NCBI GenBank assembly: GCA_016892645.1
Contig: JAFEMX010000025.1
Coordinates: forward strand, 1-38,729
DNA: 38,729 nucleotides
Reading direction: 5' to 3'
DNA from: Micrococcaceae bacterium RIT 802
GTDB taxonomy: Bacteria > Actinomycetota > Actinomycetes > Actinomycetales > Micrococcaceae
Made by a program: the position numbers and the translations under genes. Positions 1-7,987 of this stretch are shown here, piece after piece. How positions within the stretch are numbered: the first letter of the stretch is position 1; each line of letters starts with the position of its first letter. Below the pieces are notes generated by a model that saw only the letters and a program-made list of their open reading frames with translations, made no database searches and had not been told where the DNA came from.

Positions 1-12
1 TCGGTGCCGGGG

Positions 13-282
13 CTACTGGAACTGGCCGAACTTCAGTGCGTCCCGGATGACCTGGTTCAGCGAACCGTTGAGCAGGCCGCCGGAGAGGACGTCTCCGCCC
101 AGGAGGCCGCCTTCGATCAGCGGACCGTTGACCAGCGGACCCTGGACCAGTGTCGGGGAAGCGGGCGCGGCGTCCGCGGCCTGTGCTGCCGGTGCTGCGA
201 CAACGGCCAAGCCGACGGCGAGGGCACCCACGGTGCCGACTCCGGCGAGGCGCTGGGCGATGTTCCCGGTGTTCTTCTTCAC
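13..282 (-). CDS. small secreted protein with Gly/Leu pseudo-repeats, unknown function
   Basis: 89 residues, with a GTG start (codon at 280-282) preceded by a clear AGGAGG six bases upstream. The N-terminus has two lysines, then a hydrophobic stretch ending in PAAQAAD, a typical Sec signal peptide with cleavage expected after AQA (about residue 35). The mature part is only ~54 residues and is built of short pseudo-repeats (GPLVNG, GPLIEG, GLLGGD, GLLNG), followed by a charged tail. Small secreted Gly/Leu-rich proteins occur widely in actinobacteria, and some are surface-active, but nothing here fixes a role. It is divergent from the SRPBCC gene. I recognise no family. The gene itself is likely real because signal, RBS and stop agree. 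Confidence 0.7.
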   Translation of the reverse strand: MKKNTGNIAQRLAGVGTVGALAVGLAVVAAPAAQAADAAPASPTLVQGPLVNGPLIEGGLLGGDVLSGGLLNGSLNQVIRDALKFGQFQ

Positions 283-452
283 GGTGGTTCCTCCTGGGTT
301 GACGGCGGGTCCGCAGGTTTTCCCCGGACCACAATGTCGGGGGTTCGCAACGGGAAACGGGTGCGGATTGGATTTGCCGGTCCGAGGTGATGCGCCTCAC
401 CTTTCGCCTGGCTGTCGTTTGCCAGGGCGATGCCGGTCCGAAACACTGGGGC
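283..452. other. divergent intergenic region with a small inverted repeat
   Basis: This 170-bp gap lies between the small secreted protein gene and the SRPBCC gene. The only structure I see is AGGTGA (385-390) and its reverse complement TCACCT (397-402), separated by six bases. It could be a small operator dyad for either gene, but six-base arms are weak evidence. Confidence 0.25.
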
Positions 453-956
453 ATGGCATCGCCCCGCTACGATCTGCACACCCGCTGGAGTCTCCACGCG
501 CCCGCCCAACGGGTGTGGGACGTCATTGCCGATCCGCGGATGAGCTGGCCCGACTGGTGGGCGCAATGTGCCGCGGACGGGCCGGTCGACGGGCCGGCCG
601 CCGAACCGGTCGACGCCACCGCCGACGGGGGCGGGCTGGTCGGCCGCAACGCGTCCCTGGCTTTCCGCGCGGCCCCCGGCTACACCCTGCACCTCACGAT
701 CCGCCCGACCCGGGTGCAGGCGCCCCGGTTCGTGGAATTCGACGCGGAGGGGGATCTGAGGGGCATCGGCAGGGTCGCGCTGGTGGAGGATGGCGACCGG
801 ACCGCGGTGCACATCCAGTGGATCGTCCGCCCCGCCCGACGCTGGATGGCGCTGCTGTCCCCGATCGCCGCGCCGGCGTTCTCGGCGATGCATGCCCGCG
901 TGATGCGGCAAGGTGAACACGGGCTCAGGGACTATCTGGCGGCCCGGGACGGCTGA
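453..956 (+). CDS. SRPBCC (START/polyketide cyclase-like) family protein
   Basis: About 167 residues. The sequence LHAPAQRVWDVIADPRMSW near the N-terminus is the usual opening of SRPBCC ligand-binding folds (beta strand, then a helix containing VWDVIADP). Later segments alternate polar and hydrophobic residues as expected for the curved sheet, and a C-terminal amphipathic helix ends near GLRDYLAAR. Such proteins bind hydrophobic ligands or act as cyclases or aromatase-like enzymes; the substrate cannot be read here. I chose the ATG at 453 because the open frame upstream (from 387) encodes 22 residues outside the fold. No good RBS precedes it, so it may be leaderless. It stands alone. Confidence 0.75.
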   Translation: MASPRYDLHTRWSLHAPAQRVWDVIADPRMSWPDWWAQCAADGPVDGPAAEPVDATADGGGLVGRNASLAFRAAPGYTLHLTIRPTRVQAPRFVEFDAEGDLRGIGRVALVEDGDRTAVHIQWIVRPARRWMALLSPIAAPAFSAMHARVMRQGEHGLRDYLAARDG

Positions 957-1352
957 GCCCCGGAGATCCTGCGGTCCGGGCCACCAGCGGGCGGGCCACT
1001 CGGCCCACCACCGGGGGTGCCCGGGGCCTGCGTCCCGCGATACCTTCGGTGGAGGGCCGGTTCGCCACCGGCCGGACCGGATCAACGAAACCCCGCGAAA
1101 GGACCCCACGACATCAGTTTCCGAGCACGCCTGCAGCCCCTGACCGGCGTCCAGCAGGTGGCGGTCCTGGCCGGGCAGGGCAAGCGCCCCGCCGCCGAGC
1201 GGAGCGTCTCGACGGCTGTCGGCTCGTGCATCGATACCGCCGTCCCGCCGATGCAACGCCTGCAGGCCAAGTCCGTCCAAGGCACCCTGGTCGACGCGGT
1301 GCTGTGGGTCGAGTTGAAGATGGCGTCCAGATAGTCGGATCCGGCTGGCATC
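957..1352. other. 396-bp stretch without a confident gene; possible coding remnant
   Basis: No confident gene lies here. The plus-strand frame ending at the TAG at 1332-1334 has a coding-like base pattern from about 1102 on (third positions mostly G or C, second positions poorest in GC). The only start in frame upstream is a GTG at 1017, with no RBS, and the first ~28 codons are Arg/Pro/Gly-rich and look non-coding. The putative peptide (containing LQPLTGVQQVAVLAGQG and VDAVLWVELKMASR) belongs to no family I recognise. It could be the decayed 3' end of a gene or a small lineage-specific gene. No tRNA or other RNA fold was recognised. Confidence 0.3.
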
Positions 1353-1874
1353 ATGGCGTCCATGACCACCATCGAACGCACCATGCCGCCCCTGGACGCC
1401 CCCGAACGCGAAACCCTCGAGGGCTGGCTCGACTACTACCGCTCCACCCTGCTGCTGATCTGCGACGGCGTCGGCGCCGAGGCCCTGCGGCAACGCCCGG
1501 TCGAGCCCTCGGAACTGAGCCTGCAGGGCCTGGTGCAGCACCTCACCGAGGTCGAACGCAACTGGTTCGGCCGCATCCTCGCCGGCCAGGACCTTCCGCC
1601 CGTTTACCCCGGAGGCAGGACGCCGGAGGGGCACGACGGCGGATTCCAGGTTGATCCCGCGACCTGCTGCGCCACGGCAGTGGACCGATGGGAAGCAGAA
1701 GTCGCCGCCGCACGCACCCGCTGCGCCGACCGGGAGCTCTCGGACACCGCCTCGTTCATGGGGGCCCGGGTGAGCTTGCGCTGGATCTTCAGCCACATGA
1801 TCGCCGAATACGCCCGGCATTGCGGCCACGCCGACATTCTGCGTGAACGCATCGACGGGACCACCGGCATCTGA
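1353..1874 (+). CDS. DinB / DUF664 family protein
   Basis: 173 residues. The family shows as a four-helix bundle of the DinB/YfiT type with three metal-ligand histidines in the usual places: one in LVQHLTEVERNWF (helix 2), and two in the C-terminal block FSHMIAEYARHCGHAD. The last motif, EYARH-GHAD-LRERIDG, is highly typical of actinobacterial DUF664 proteins, which include mycothiol-dependent transferases and detoxification enzymes. The specific reaction is unknown. Starts at 1353 or at the in-frame ATG at 1362 are both possible, and neither has a clear RBS. It ends 57 bases before lhgO on the same strand, so co-transcription is possible. Confidence 0.85.
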   Translation: MASMTTIERTMPPLDAPERETLEGWLDYYRSTLLLICDGVGAEALRQRPVEPSELSLQGLVQHLTEVERNWFGRILAGQDLPPVYPGGRTPEGHDGGFQVDPATCCATAVDRWEAEVAAARTRCADRELSDTASFMGARVSLRWIFSHMIAEYARHCGHADILRERIDGTTGI

Positions 1875-1931
1875 TGGACGGTCCGTGCAAGAATCGGGCA
1901 AGGCCCATGGCGGGCCATCGAGGGGAGCGGC

Positions 1932-3137
1932 ATGGCTGAACGGATCGGGATCATCGGCGGCGGCATCGTGGGCATCGCGATCGCCCGCTCCCTGGCGGCG
2001 ACCGGCGACGCGGACGTGACGGTCATCGAGAAGGAACACCGGGTCGCGGCACATCAAACGGGCCACAACTCCGGCGTCGTGCATGCAGGCCTCTACTACC
2101 AGCCCGGTTCCCTGAAGGCCACGCTCTGTGCCCGCGGCCGGGCGATGACCCGCGAGTTCTGCCGGGACCGGAACCTGCCCTATCGCGAACTCGGCAAGCT
2201 CGTGGTCGCCGTGACCGAGGACGAGCTTCCGCGACTCGATGACATCGAACGTCGCTCCCGGGAGAACCGGGTCCCCGGGCTGCGCCGGCTGACGGGCGCG
2301 CAGATGCGCGAGATCGAACCCCACGTCGCCGGGGTCGCTGCAGTCCATTCCCCGGAAACCGCCGTCGTGGACTATGCGGCCATCACCGAGGCCCTCGCCG
2401 ATGACGTCCGCCGGACCGGCGGCTCCATCCTGCTCGGCCAGGAGGTCACCGCCGTCGCACCTGGCGTCGGCACGGTCACCGTCTCGACGACCGCCGGATC
2501 CCACGTTTTCGACCGGCTCATCGTCTGTGCCGGGCTGCAATCCGACGTCATCGCCCGCATGGTCGGCGCCTCGCCGTCGCCGAAGATCCTGCCCTTCCGC
2601 GGCGAATACTGGTCGATGGCCCCCGGCCGGCAGGACCTGGTCAAGGGCATGATCTACCCGGTGCCGGACCCGCGCTTCCCATTCCTCGGTGTCCACTTCA
2701 CCCGCGGGGTCTACGACGACGTGCACGTCGGCCCGAACGCGGTGCCCGCCCTGGCCCGGGAGGGCTACGGCTGGGGCAGGATCTCGATGCGCGACACCGT
2801 CGAATCGCTACGTTGGCCCGGCGCACCCGTCCTGGCGCGGCAGCACTGGAGGATGGGAGTCCGCGAGATCTCCGCATCGCTCATCAAGCCGCTCTACTTC
2901 CAGCAGGCCAGGCGCTTCGTTCCCGAGCTCCGGCCCTCCGACCTGGCCGCCAAGACCGCCGCCGGCGTCCGCGCCCAGGCCTGGGACAAGGACGGGTCGC
3001 TCGTGGATGACTTCGCGGTCGACCAGGTCGGCGCCGTCACGCTGCTGCGCAACGCGCCCTCCCCGGCAGCCACCTCCGCCATGGCGATCGCCGAACACGT
3101 GCTCGAACACCACCTCGGCATTTCGCCGAATCCATGA
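1932..3137 (+). CDS. lhgO: L-2-hydroxyglutarate oxidase (FAD-dependent)
   Basis: 401 residues, the normal length for LhgO. The N-terminus carries the dinucleotide-binding motif IGIIGGGIVGIAIARSL (residues 5-21). It is followed by the family hallmark TGHNSGVVHAGLYYQPGSLKA, and near the C-terminus by the second FAD-binding part NAPSPAATSAMAIAEHV. LhgO oxidises L-2-hydroxyglutarate to 2-oxoglutarate, removing a by-product of malate/lactate dehydrogenases or a glutarate-pathway intermediate. In the family electrons pass to the membrane quinone pool or to oxygen. GAGGGGAGCGGC just upstream of the ATG supplies an RBS. No glutarate hydroxylase gene (glaH/csiD) lies nearby, so a house-cleaning role is more likely than glutarate degradation. 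Confidence 0.92.
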   Translation: MAERIGIIGGGIVGIAIARSLAATGDADVTVIEKEHRVAAHQTGHNSGVVHAGLYYQPGSLKATLCARGRAMTREFCRDRNLPYRELGKLVVAVTEDELPRLDDIERRSRENRVPGLRRLTGAQMREIEPHVAGVAAVHSPETAVVDYAAITEALADDVRRTGGSILLGQEVTAVAPGVGTVTVSTTAGSHVFDRLIVCAGLQSDVIARMVGASPSPKILPFRGEYWSMAPGRQDLVKGMIYPVPDPRFPFLGVHFTRGVYDDVHVGPNAVPALAREGYGWGRISMRDTVESLRWPGAPVLARQHWRMGVREISASLIKPLYFQQARRFVPELRPSDLAAKTAAGVRAQAWDKDGSLVDDFAVDQVGAVTLLRNAPSPAATSAMAIAEHVLEHHLGISPNP

Positions 3138-3143
3138 ACGACG

Positions 3144-3177
3144 GCGGGGTGGGGCACCTGATGGTGCCCCACCCCGC
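3144..3177 (+). terminator. strong rho-independent-like hairpin after lhgO
   Basis: A perfect 15-bp stem (3144-3158 pairing with 3163-3177, arms GCGGGGTGGGGCACC / GGTGCCCCACCCCGC) with a four-base TGAT loop begins six bases after the lhgO stop. There is no long T run, as is common in high-GC actinobacteria. The gene on the other side is convergent and ends at 3282, so the hairpin may also stop antisense transcription. Confidence 0.85.
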
Positions 3178-3281
3178 TCTACGGGTCAGTGTCGCGTCGG
3201 ACATCCGTCACGTCGTCGCCGAGCAGCCCGACCGTCATGGCGACGTTCGATTGTCGCCCCCGCCTTCCCACGGCTGGCGCC

Positions 3282-5129
3282 TCAGTCGGTGACCGTGAAC
3301 TTCAGCTTCTCGGTGAAGCTGCGGCCGTGGATATCGGTCGTCGTGACCGATGCTGTGTGCTTGCCGGGCTTCAGCGACTCGGGAAGCCGCAGCCGCCAGA
3401 GGTGCATGGACCGGTCGGCCAGGCTGCCTCCATGGACCAGCTGGACCTGGGTGGCCGCCGGGTCGCTGAATTCCGCGCCGACGTTCTGCGCCTCACCCTG
3501 CATTTGCTGGGTTCGGGTGGCCTTTCGCGCGCGTTTGCCGTCGATCGAAGCCACTACCTTCGAGCCGGTGGAACCCATGAAGACGTTTACTGTCAGCCAC
3601 GAGTCGTCTCCCAGATCGGCGCGGCTCACCTCGTGGGGTGTGTCGAAGGCCGGGGCCTTGCCCTTGTTCGTCTCGTTGGCCTCGTACCAGTCGCGGTAGC
3701 GGGGCGTGTTCAGGCCCAGCGCCATTTGGTCGTCGTCGTCGCCGCGCACCGTGAACCGCTCGGTGAACTTGTTGCCCTTGATGTCCAGCGTCAGCACGCC
3801 GGGCAGGGCACCATCGCGCTGGACGGCCGTCGGGTATCCGGCCTCCGTCAGTGGCCCGGAGAACCAGTCGCCGGCGATGGCGCCCGCGGTGAGGTGGGGG
3901 AAGGGGAGCTTCTTGACGCCGAAGGTCTCCCGCCATCCGGCCGTGGAGTCGCCGGTTCGCAGGTTCTCGAGGCTGTGCGTGTGGCCGGCGACCTCGACGG
4001 CCTTGCGGCCCTTGAGCATGCCGTAGATCTCCTGTGCTTGCTTGACCTGGTGCTGGGAAAACTCCTGATCGGCGAAGTCGAGGATCGGGATGTGGGACGC
4101 GAGGACGATCAGCTTGTCCTTCGGGGTGTTGGCGATGTCCCGGCGCAGCCACTCGAGCTGCTGGGGATCGATCGATCCCTTGTAGTCGCCTTTGGCGGCC
4201 GGGACCTTCATCGGGTATTCCACGGTGTTCAGGGCGATGACGTGGGTCTTGCCGGTGTCGTAGGAGTAGTACTCCGGACCCAGGTTCTGCTTGAACGTAT
4301 CGAAGCTGTGGGCGCTGTCGGTGGCGTCGAAGTCGATGTCGTGGTTCCCGGGCAGGAAGCGCGCGGGACCGTTGAGCATGCCGGTGAGTTCACGGGTCTG
4401 CGGGTACAGCGACAGGTCGTTGCCGACCACATCGCCGATGAACAAGGCTCCGCAGGAGGTGTAGTCAGTGCGCTGGGCCAGATCGCCGAACGCGCCCTGA
4501 CGGGCGTATTCGACTTCCTTCTGGTCGTAGGTCTGGATGTCGCCGCCGATGAGGCAGTGCTGTTCTGATGCGGCGGTTCCCGGGTCCTTGGCCAGCGGGA
4601 AGTTCACTGCCTTTGGCAACGCCCCGGTCGGCTGGATGCCGCCGTATTTGAGTTCGGGGGATCCCTCGGGCAGGTGGTGGTAGGAGAATTGTGCAACGTT
4701 GTCCCCGTCGACCGGAACCTGGAAGCCACGCGGCTGGGTGACGAAGACCGTCATGTTTTCGTACACGGGCACGGTGTACCGCCCGTTGGCGTCGGTGGTG
4801 GTCACGATGCGGCCATTCGAGACCTTGGTGCCGGCGATGCCTCGTTCCCCGCGGTCCTGGTGGGAGTCCTGGTCCTTGTCGTTGAAGACGACGCCGGACA
4901 GCTGCTGCGCGGGGTCGGCAGCGGGTTTCTTGGCTCGGACGACATCGACGGATCCGCGATATGCGGAGTCGGCCCATCCCGATGCGGAGGGTGTCTTCTG
5001 GGCTGGTGTGGCGCTGGCTGCGGCGGGAATCAACGATCCGGCGACGACCACGGCGAGGGCGGCTGCCGCTCGTCGGGTGGAGCGTCGGGGGCGTCGGTGG
5101 TGGTCGGGCGGTGTGCTGCTGGTGCTCAC
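3282..5129 (-). CDS. secreted calcineurin-like metallophosphoesterase
   Basis: About 615 residues. I chose the GTG start at 5129 because GGAGG lies six bases upstream. The N-terminus then reads MSTSSTPP, an Arg-rich stretch, and a hydrophobic signal ending AAASATPAQ. Residues ~75-140 form a carboxypeptidase-regulatory/SdrD-B-like beta domain (SGVVFNDKDQDSHQDRGERG, then DANGRYTVPV), the MetallophosN element. The catalytic calcineurin fold follows, with metal-ligand motifs GGDIQTYD, IGDVVGND, PGNHDIDFD, LASHIPI and VAGHTHSLEN. A C-terminal beta domain (MetallophosC) ends at the stop. The protein should be exported and hydrolyse phosphate esters outside the membrane; the substrate is unknown. 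It is monocistronic. Confidence 0.9.
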   Translation of the reverse strand: MSTSSTPPDHHRRPRRSTRRAAAALAVVVAGSLIPAAASATPAQKTPSASGWADSAYRGSVDVVRAKKPAADPAQQLSGVVFNDKDQDSHQDRGERGIAGTKVSNGRIVTTTDANGRYTVPVYENMTVFVTQPRGFQVPVDGDNVAQFSYHHLPEGSPELKYGGIQPTGALPKAVNFPLAKDPGTAASEQHCLIGGDIQTYDQKEVEYARQGAFGDLAQRTDYTSCGALFIGDVVGNDLSLYPQTRELTGMLNGPARFLPGNHDIDFDATDSAHSFDTFKQNLGPEYYSYDTGKTHVIALNTVEYPMKVPAAKGDYKGSIDPQQLEWLRRDIANTPKDKLIVLASHIPILDFADQEFSQHQVKQAQEIYGMLKGRKAVEVAGHTHSLENLRTGDSTAGWRETFGVKKLPFPHLTAGAIAGDWFSGPLTEAGYPTAVQRDGALPGVLTLDIKGNKFTERFTVRGDDDDQMALGLNTPRYRDWYEANETNKGKAPAFDTPHEVSRADLGDDSWLTVNVFMGSTGSKVVASIDGKRARKATRTQQMQGEAQNVGAEFSDPAATQVQLVHGGSLADRSMHLWRLRLPESLKPGKHTASVTTTDIHGRSFTEKLKFTVTD

Positions 5130-5275
5130 GATGAACCTCCGGGGAGTGGAAGCCGCCCGCGTCCGTGGGGCGACCACGATCCACCGTGGCAACCCAGTGT
5201 GAACTCATGACGACGAGCACCTCATGGGAAGACATCGATCGCACGACGAATGCCGGAATGGTGGGCGAACAACGA

Positions 5276-5308
5276 AAGTGCCCGTCCGGATCGACCGGAC
5301 GGGCACTT
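5276..5308 (-). terminator. terminator of the TTT / universal stress operon
   Basis: A perfect 14-bp stem (5276-5289 with 5295-5308, arm AAGTGCCCGTCCGG) has a five-base ATCGA loop. Read on the minus strand it is followed by a T-rich run (TTCGTTGTTC), as expected for an intrinsic terminator. It lies 52 bases beyond the stop of the universal stress protein gene. Confidence 0.85.
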
Positions 5309-5360
5309 CCACCTCGGCGGCAGCGGCGGGTTTGCTCTGCCGCCTGCCGCTGCCGCCTGT

Positions 5361-5741
5361 CTACTGCGCCTTGACCGTGAGGACCGGTCCTGCGGCGTCG
5401 ATGAGGATCCGCTGGGCATGGCTTCCCAACAGGAGCTTTCCCACGCGGGAACGGCGTCGCAAACCCAGGACGATCAGCTCGATGTCACGGTCCTGTTCGG
5501 CCTGGAGCACCAGATCGGCGGCGTCGTGCACCGCTTCTGATGGTGGAAGGTGTCCGACGGATCGTCCCCGGGCGGAAAAGCTGCTCTCGTCAATGCCCAA
5601 GAGGGCAAGGTCCACGGGGGACCTATCGGTGTCGATGTTGGCGATGAGCAGGTCGGAGTCGAGACGATCGGCTTCCGCCGCTGCGCGGAGTACTGCTGCG
5701 CGGCCGTGGTCGGTATCTGTATAGCAGGCCAGAATGGTCAT
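5361..5741 (-). CDS. universal stress protein (UspA family)
   Basis: 126 residues, a single Usp domain. It starts MTILACYTDTDHGRAAVLRA, the first beta strand of the fold. It ends with the ATP-binding signature GLRRRSRVGKLLLGSHAQRILIDAAGPVLTVKA, matching the G-2x-G-9x-G(S/T) pattern of nucleotide-binding Usp proteins. The ATG at 5741 is preceded by GAAAGGACGACAC, a good RBS, 29 bases after the permease gene. It is the last gene of the transporter operon. Usp genes are often found with TTT transporters in actinobacteria, possibly sensing ATP or energy state, but no mechanism is established here. Confidence 0.88.
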   Translation of the reverse strand: MTILACYTDTDHGRAAVLRAAAEADRLDSDLLIANIDTDRSPVDLALLGIDESSFSARGRSVGHLPPSEAVHDAADLVLQAEQDRDIELIVLGLRRRSRVGKLLLGSHAQRILIDAAGPVLTVKAQ

Positions 5742-5770
5742 GTGTCGTCCTTTCAGGACTGGAATGGCGG

Positions 5771-7978
5771 TCAGATCCACCGGCCGAGCAGGCCCGGAGG
5801 AAGATCGATGGGCAGCAGCGAGGGCAGGGCCAACAGGACGACCCACAGGACAGCCGTGTAGATGATGACCGTCTTCGTCTTGGCCCGCGCGACGATCAGG
5901 AGGAACGACGGGACGAAGATCATCACGGCCGCCATGTATCCCACGAGGGCCGTCAGGACCAGGAATCCGCACATCCACAGGAAGGTCCTGAAGGCGAAGC
6001 CCGCCTCTTCGGTCCACCCCGGGCCGTAGCGGCGCGGTGTGCGCGGTTTCGTGTCTGCGGCCCCGAAGCCGGCGGTCCGATCGGCATCGGTTCCCGCGCC
6101 GTGACCTCCGGCCCCCGGAGCATGATGACCGGAGCTGCCGATGGCCGGGTCTGCGCTCGCCGCATGCGACGGCGCGATCGCGTCGGCGCCGTGGCTGTGG
6201 GACGAACTGGTCGTCACCAGGGCCGGACTGGCCACCTCCACGGAGGCCGTGGCGACCGCGGGCGCGTGAAGCGAGCGACGACGGTTCAGGAGCTCCTGGG
6301 TGGTGAGGGCGAATCCGATCAACAGGCCCGCCCAGCCGACCAGTTGTGGAACCAGCCGTGCCTCGGGGGAGAAAGTCGCCGAGGCCAGCAGGGACAGGGC
6401 GAAGATGGAGGTGATCACGATGGCCGTTCCCAAGGACCACCGTGAGTTCTTGAGCGGCGACTCGGCATCGATCGGGTTTTCGTCCTTTGGATCGTCGTCC
6501 CGGTCGAGGCGGCGACGGGCCCGGACCCACTTGAAGATGTTCCAGAGGATCGGAACCACGAGGATGGCGAGGAAGACCATGGTTCCGGGACGGAGCATCC
6601 ACTCAAAACCGTCGTAGAGGCTGTCCGTCAGGAAGTAGTAGCGCTCGAGCGGGATGGCCAGCACGAAGCCGATGAGAAACGGTGCGCGGGGGAAGCCGGT
6701 TGACTTCAGGACCCAGCCGACGACGCCCAGCAGGACCATGACCCACAAGTCGCCCATCTGTCCGCCGTCCTGGTAGGAACCGAGCAGCATGATGGCAACC
6801 AGGCCGGCCGCGAGGACGGCGAAGGGCACCTTCGTCAGGGAAGACAACGGACGGACGGTCAGGAAGCAGAACAGCGCGCCCAGGACCGAGGCGATGGCGA
6901 ACGACCACACGATGAGATACATGAGGTCCAGGTGGTCGGTGATGATGCTGGGACCGGGCTGGATGCCGTACGTCAGCAGCATGCCGAGCAGCATGGCCGA
7001 GGGGACGCCGCCGGGGATGCCGAAGAGCAGGGTGGGGATCAGGTCTCCGGCCTCGACGGAGTTGTTGGCGCTCTCCGGGCCGACGATTCCCCGCGGGTCG
7101 CCCTTGCCGAACTTGCGCTTGTCCTTGGCGGTCGCGACGGCTTGGCCGTAGGCCAGCCAGGTGCCGGCTGTAGCCCCGACGCCCGGCAGGACGCCGGCCC
7201 AGATGCCGATCAGCGAACCGCGCAGGACCTGGCTCCAGTGGGTGAGCCATTCGCGGATGCCCGCGCCCCAGCCGCCCGTGACCTTGACCTGCTGGTTGTC
7301 GCCGCGGCGTTGGCTGGCGCGGGAGGCGATTTCGGCCAGGCCGAAGATTCCCAGGGCCACGGCGACGAGCGACAAGCCGTCGCCGAGGAACAAACTGCCG
7401 AAGGTGAAGCGCTCTTCGGCCGTGGTGGGGGAGGTACCGACCATGCCCAGCATGAGCCCGAGCAGTCCGGCGATGAGGCCCTTGACGACGTTTCCGCGGG
7501 AAAGGACAGCTGCCAGGGAAACGCCGAGGACCGTGAGCATGAACAGCTCCGGGCTGGCGAAGGAGAGTACCAGCGGGCGGGCCAGCGGGATGGCCAACGT
7601 CAGGCCGACGGCACCGATGATTCCTCCGGCCATGGACGACAGGAACGCGAGGCTCAACGCCCGTTTGGCCTGTCCATTGCGCGCCATGGAGTATCCGTCG
7701 AGCATGGTGACCGACGCCGAAGCCGAGCCCGGGGCACCGAGGAGGACTGCGGAAACCGTATCCGACGTGTGGACGACGGCGAGGGCGCCAATTAGCAAGG
7801 CCAGCGCAGGGGCGGGGTCCATGCCGAAGGTGATGGGCAGGAGGATGGCGACGGCTCCGGTTCCGCCGAGTCCGGGGATCAGGCCCATGACCAGGCCGGC
7901 AACGACGCCGACGAGGAGCATGAGCAGCAGGGATGGGTCTGAGAGTGAGGCCAGTGCGGCCATTGCTGAATCAAGCAT
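5771..7978 (-). CDS. TTT transporter permease, natural TctA-TctB fusion
   Basis: 735 residues, where TctA alone is about 500. Residues 1-~490 are TctA: the opening GLVMGLIPGLGGTGAVAILLP and the repeat GVLPGVGATAGTWLAYGQAV are the paired glycine/proline motifs that line the substrate path. About a dozen hydrophobic segments follow that fold. After a charged linker (DRDDDPKDENPIDAESP) the chain continues in frame into a TctB-like part: two membrane helices (~515-570), a loop of ~80 residues rich in His, Ala and Gly (including SSSHSHGADAIAPSHAA), then two to three more helices. TctA and TctB form the sodium- or proton-coupled carboxylate channel served by TctC. The start at 7978 has AAGGAAC upstream and lies nine bases after tctC. 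Confidence 0.9.
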   Translation of the reverse strand: MLDSAMAALASLSDPSLLLMLLVGVVAGLVMGLIPGLGGTGAVAILLPITFGMDPAPALALLIGALAVVHTSDTVSAVLLGAPGSASASVTMLDGYSMARNGQAKRALSLAFLSSMAGGIIGAVGLTLAIPLARPLVLSFASPELFMLTVLGVSLAAVLSRGNVVKGLIAGLLGLMLGMVGTSPTTAEERFTFGSLFLGDGLSLVAVALGIFGLAEIASRASQRRGDNQQVKVTGGWGAGIREWLTHWSQVLRGSLIGIWAGVLPGVGATAGTWLAYGQAVATAKDKRKFGKGDPRGIVGPESANNSVEAGDLIPTLLFGIPGGVPSAMLLGMLLTYGIQPGPSIITDHLDLMYLIVWSFAIASVLGALFCFLTVRPLSSLTKVPFAVLAAGLVAIMLLGSYQDGGQMGDLWVMVLLGVVGWVLKSTGFPRAPFLIGFVLAIPLERYYFLTDSLYDGFEWMLRPGTMVFLAILVVPILWNIFKWVRARRRLDRDDDPKDENPIDAESPLKNSRWSLGTAIVITSIFALSLLASATFSPEARLVPQLVGWAGLLIGFALTTQELLNRRRSLHAPAVATASVEVASPALVTTSSSHSHGADAIAPSHAASADPAIGSSGHHAPGAGGHGAGTDADRTAGFGAADTKPRTPRRYGPGWTEEAGFAFRTFLWMCGFLVLTALVGYMAAVMIFVPSFLLIVARAKTKTVIIYTAVLWVVLLALPSLLPIDLPPGLLGRWI

Positions 7979-7987
7979 GGCGGTTCC

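Noticed and set aside
385-402. AGGTGA/TCACCT dyad as a firm operator
   Set aside because: Six-base arms with a six-base gap are expected by chance in this much sequence, and no regulator gene is adjacent.
279-2726. Very long open frame on the minus strand (815 codons) opposite the SRPBCC, DinB and lhgO genes
   Set aside because: Arg/Gly/His/Asp-rich composition typical of an antisense shadow in high-GC DNA; the plus-strand genes have recognisable families.
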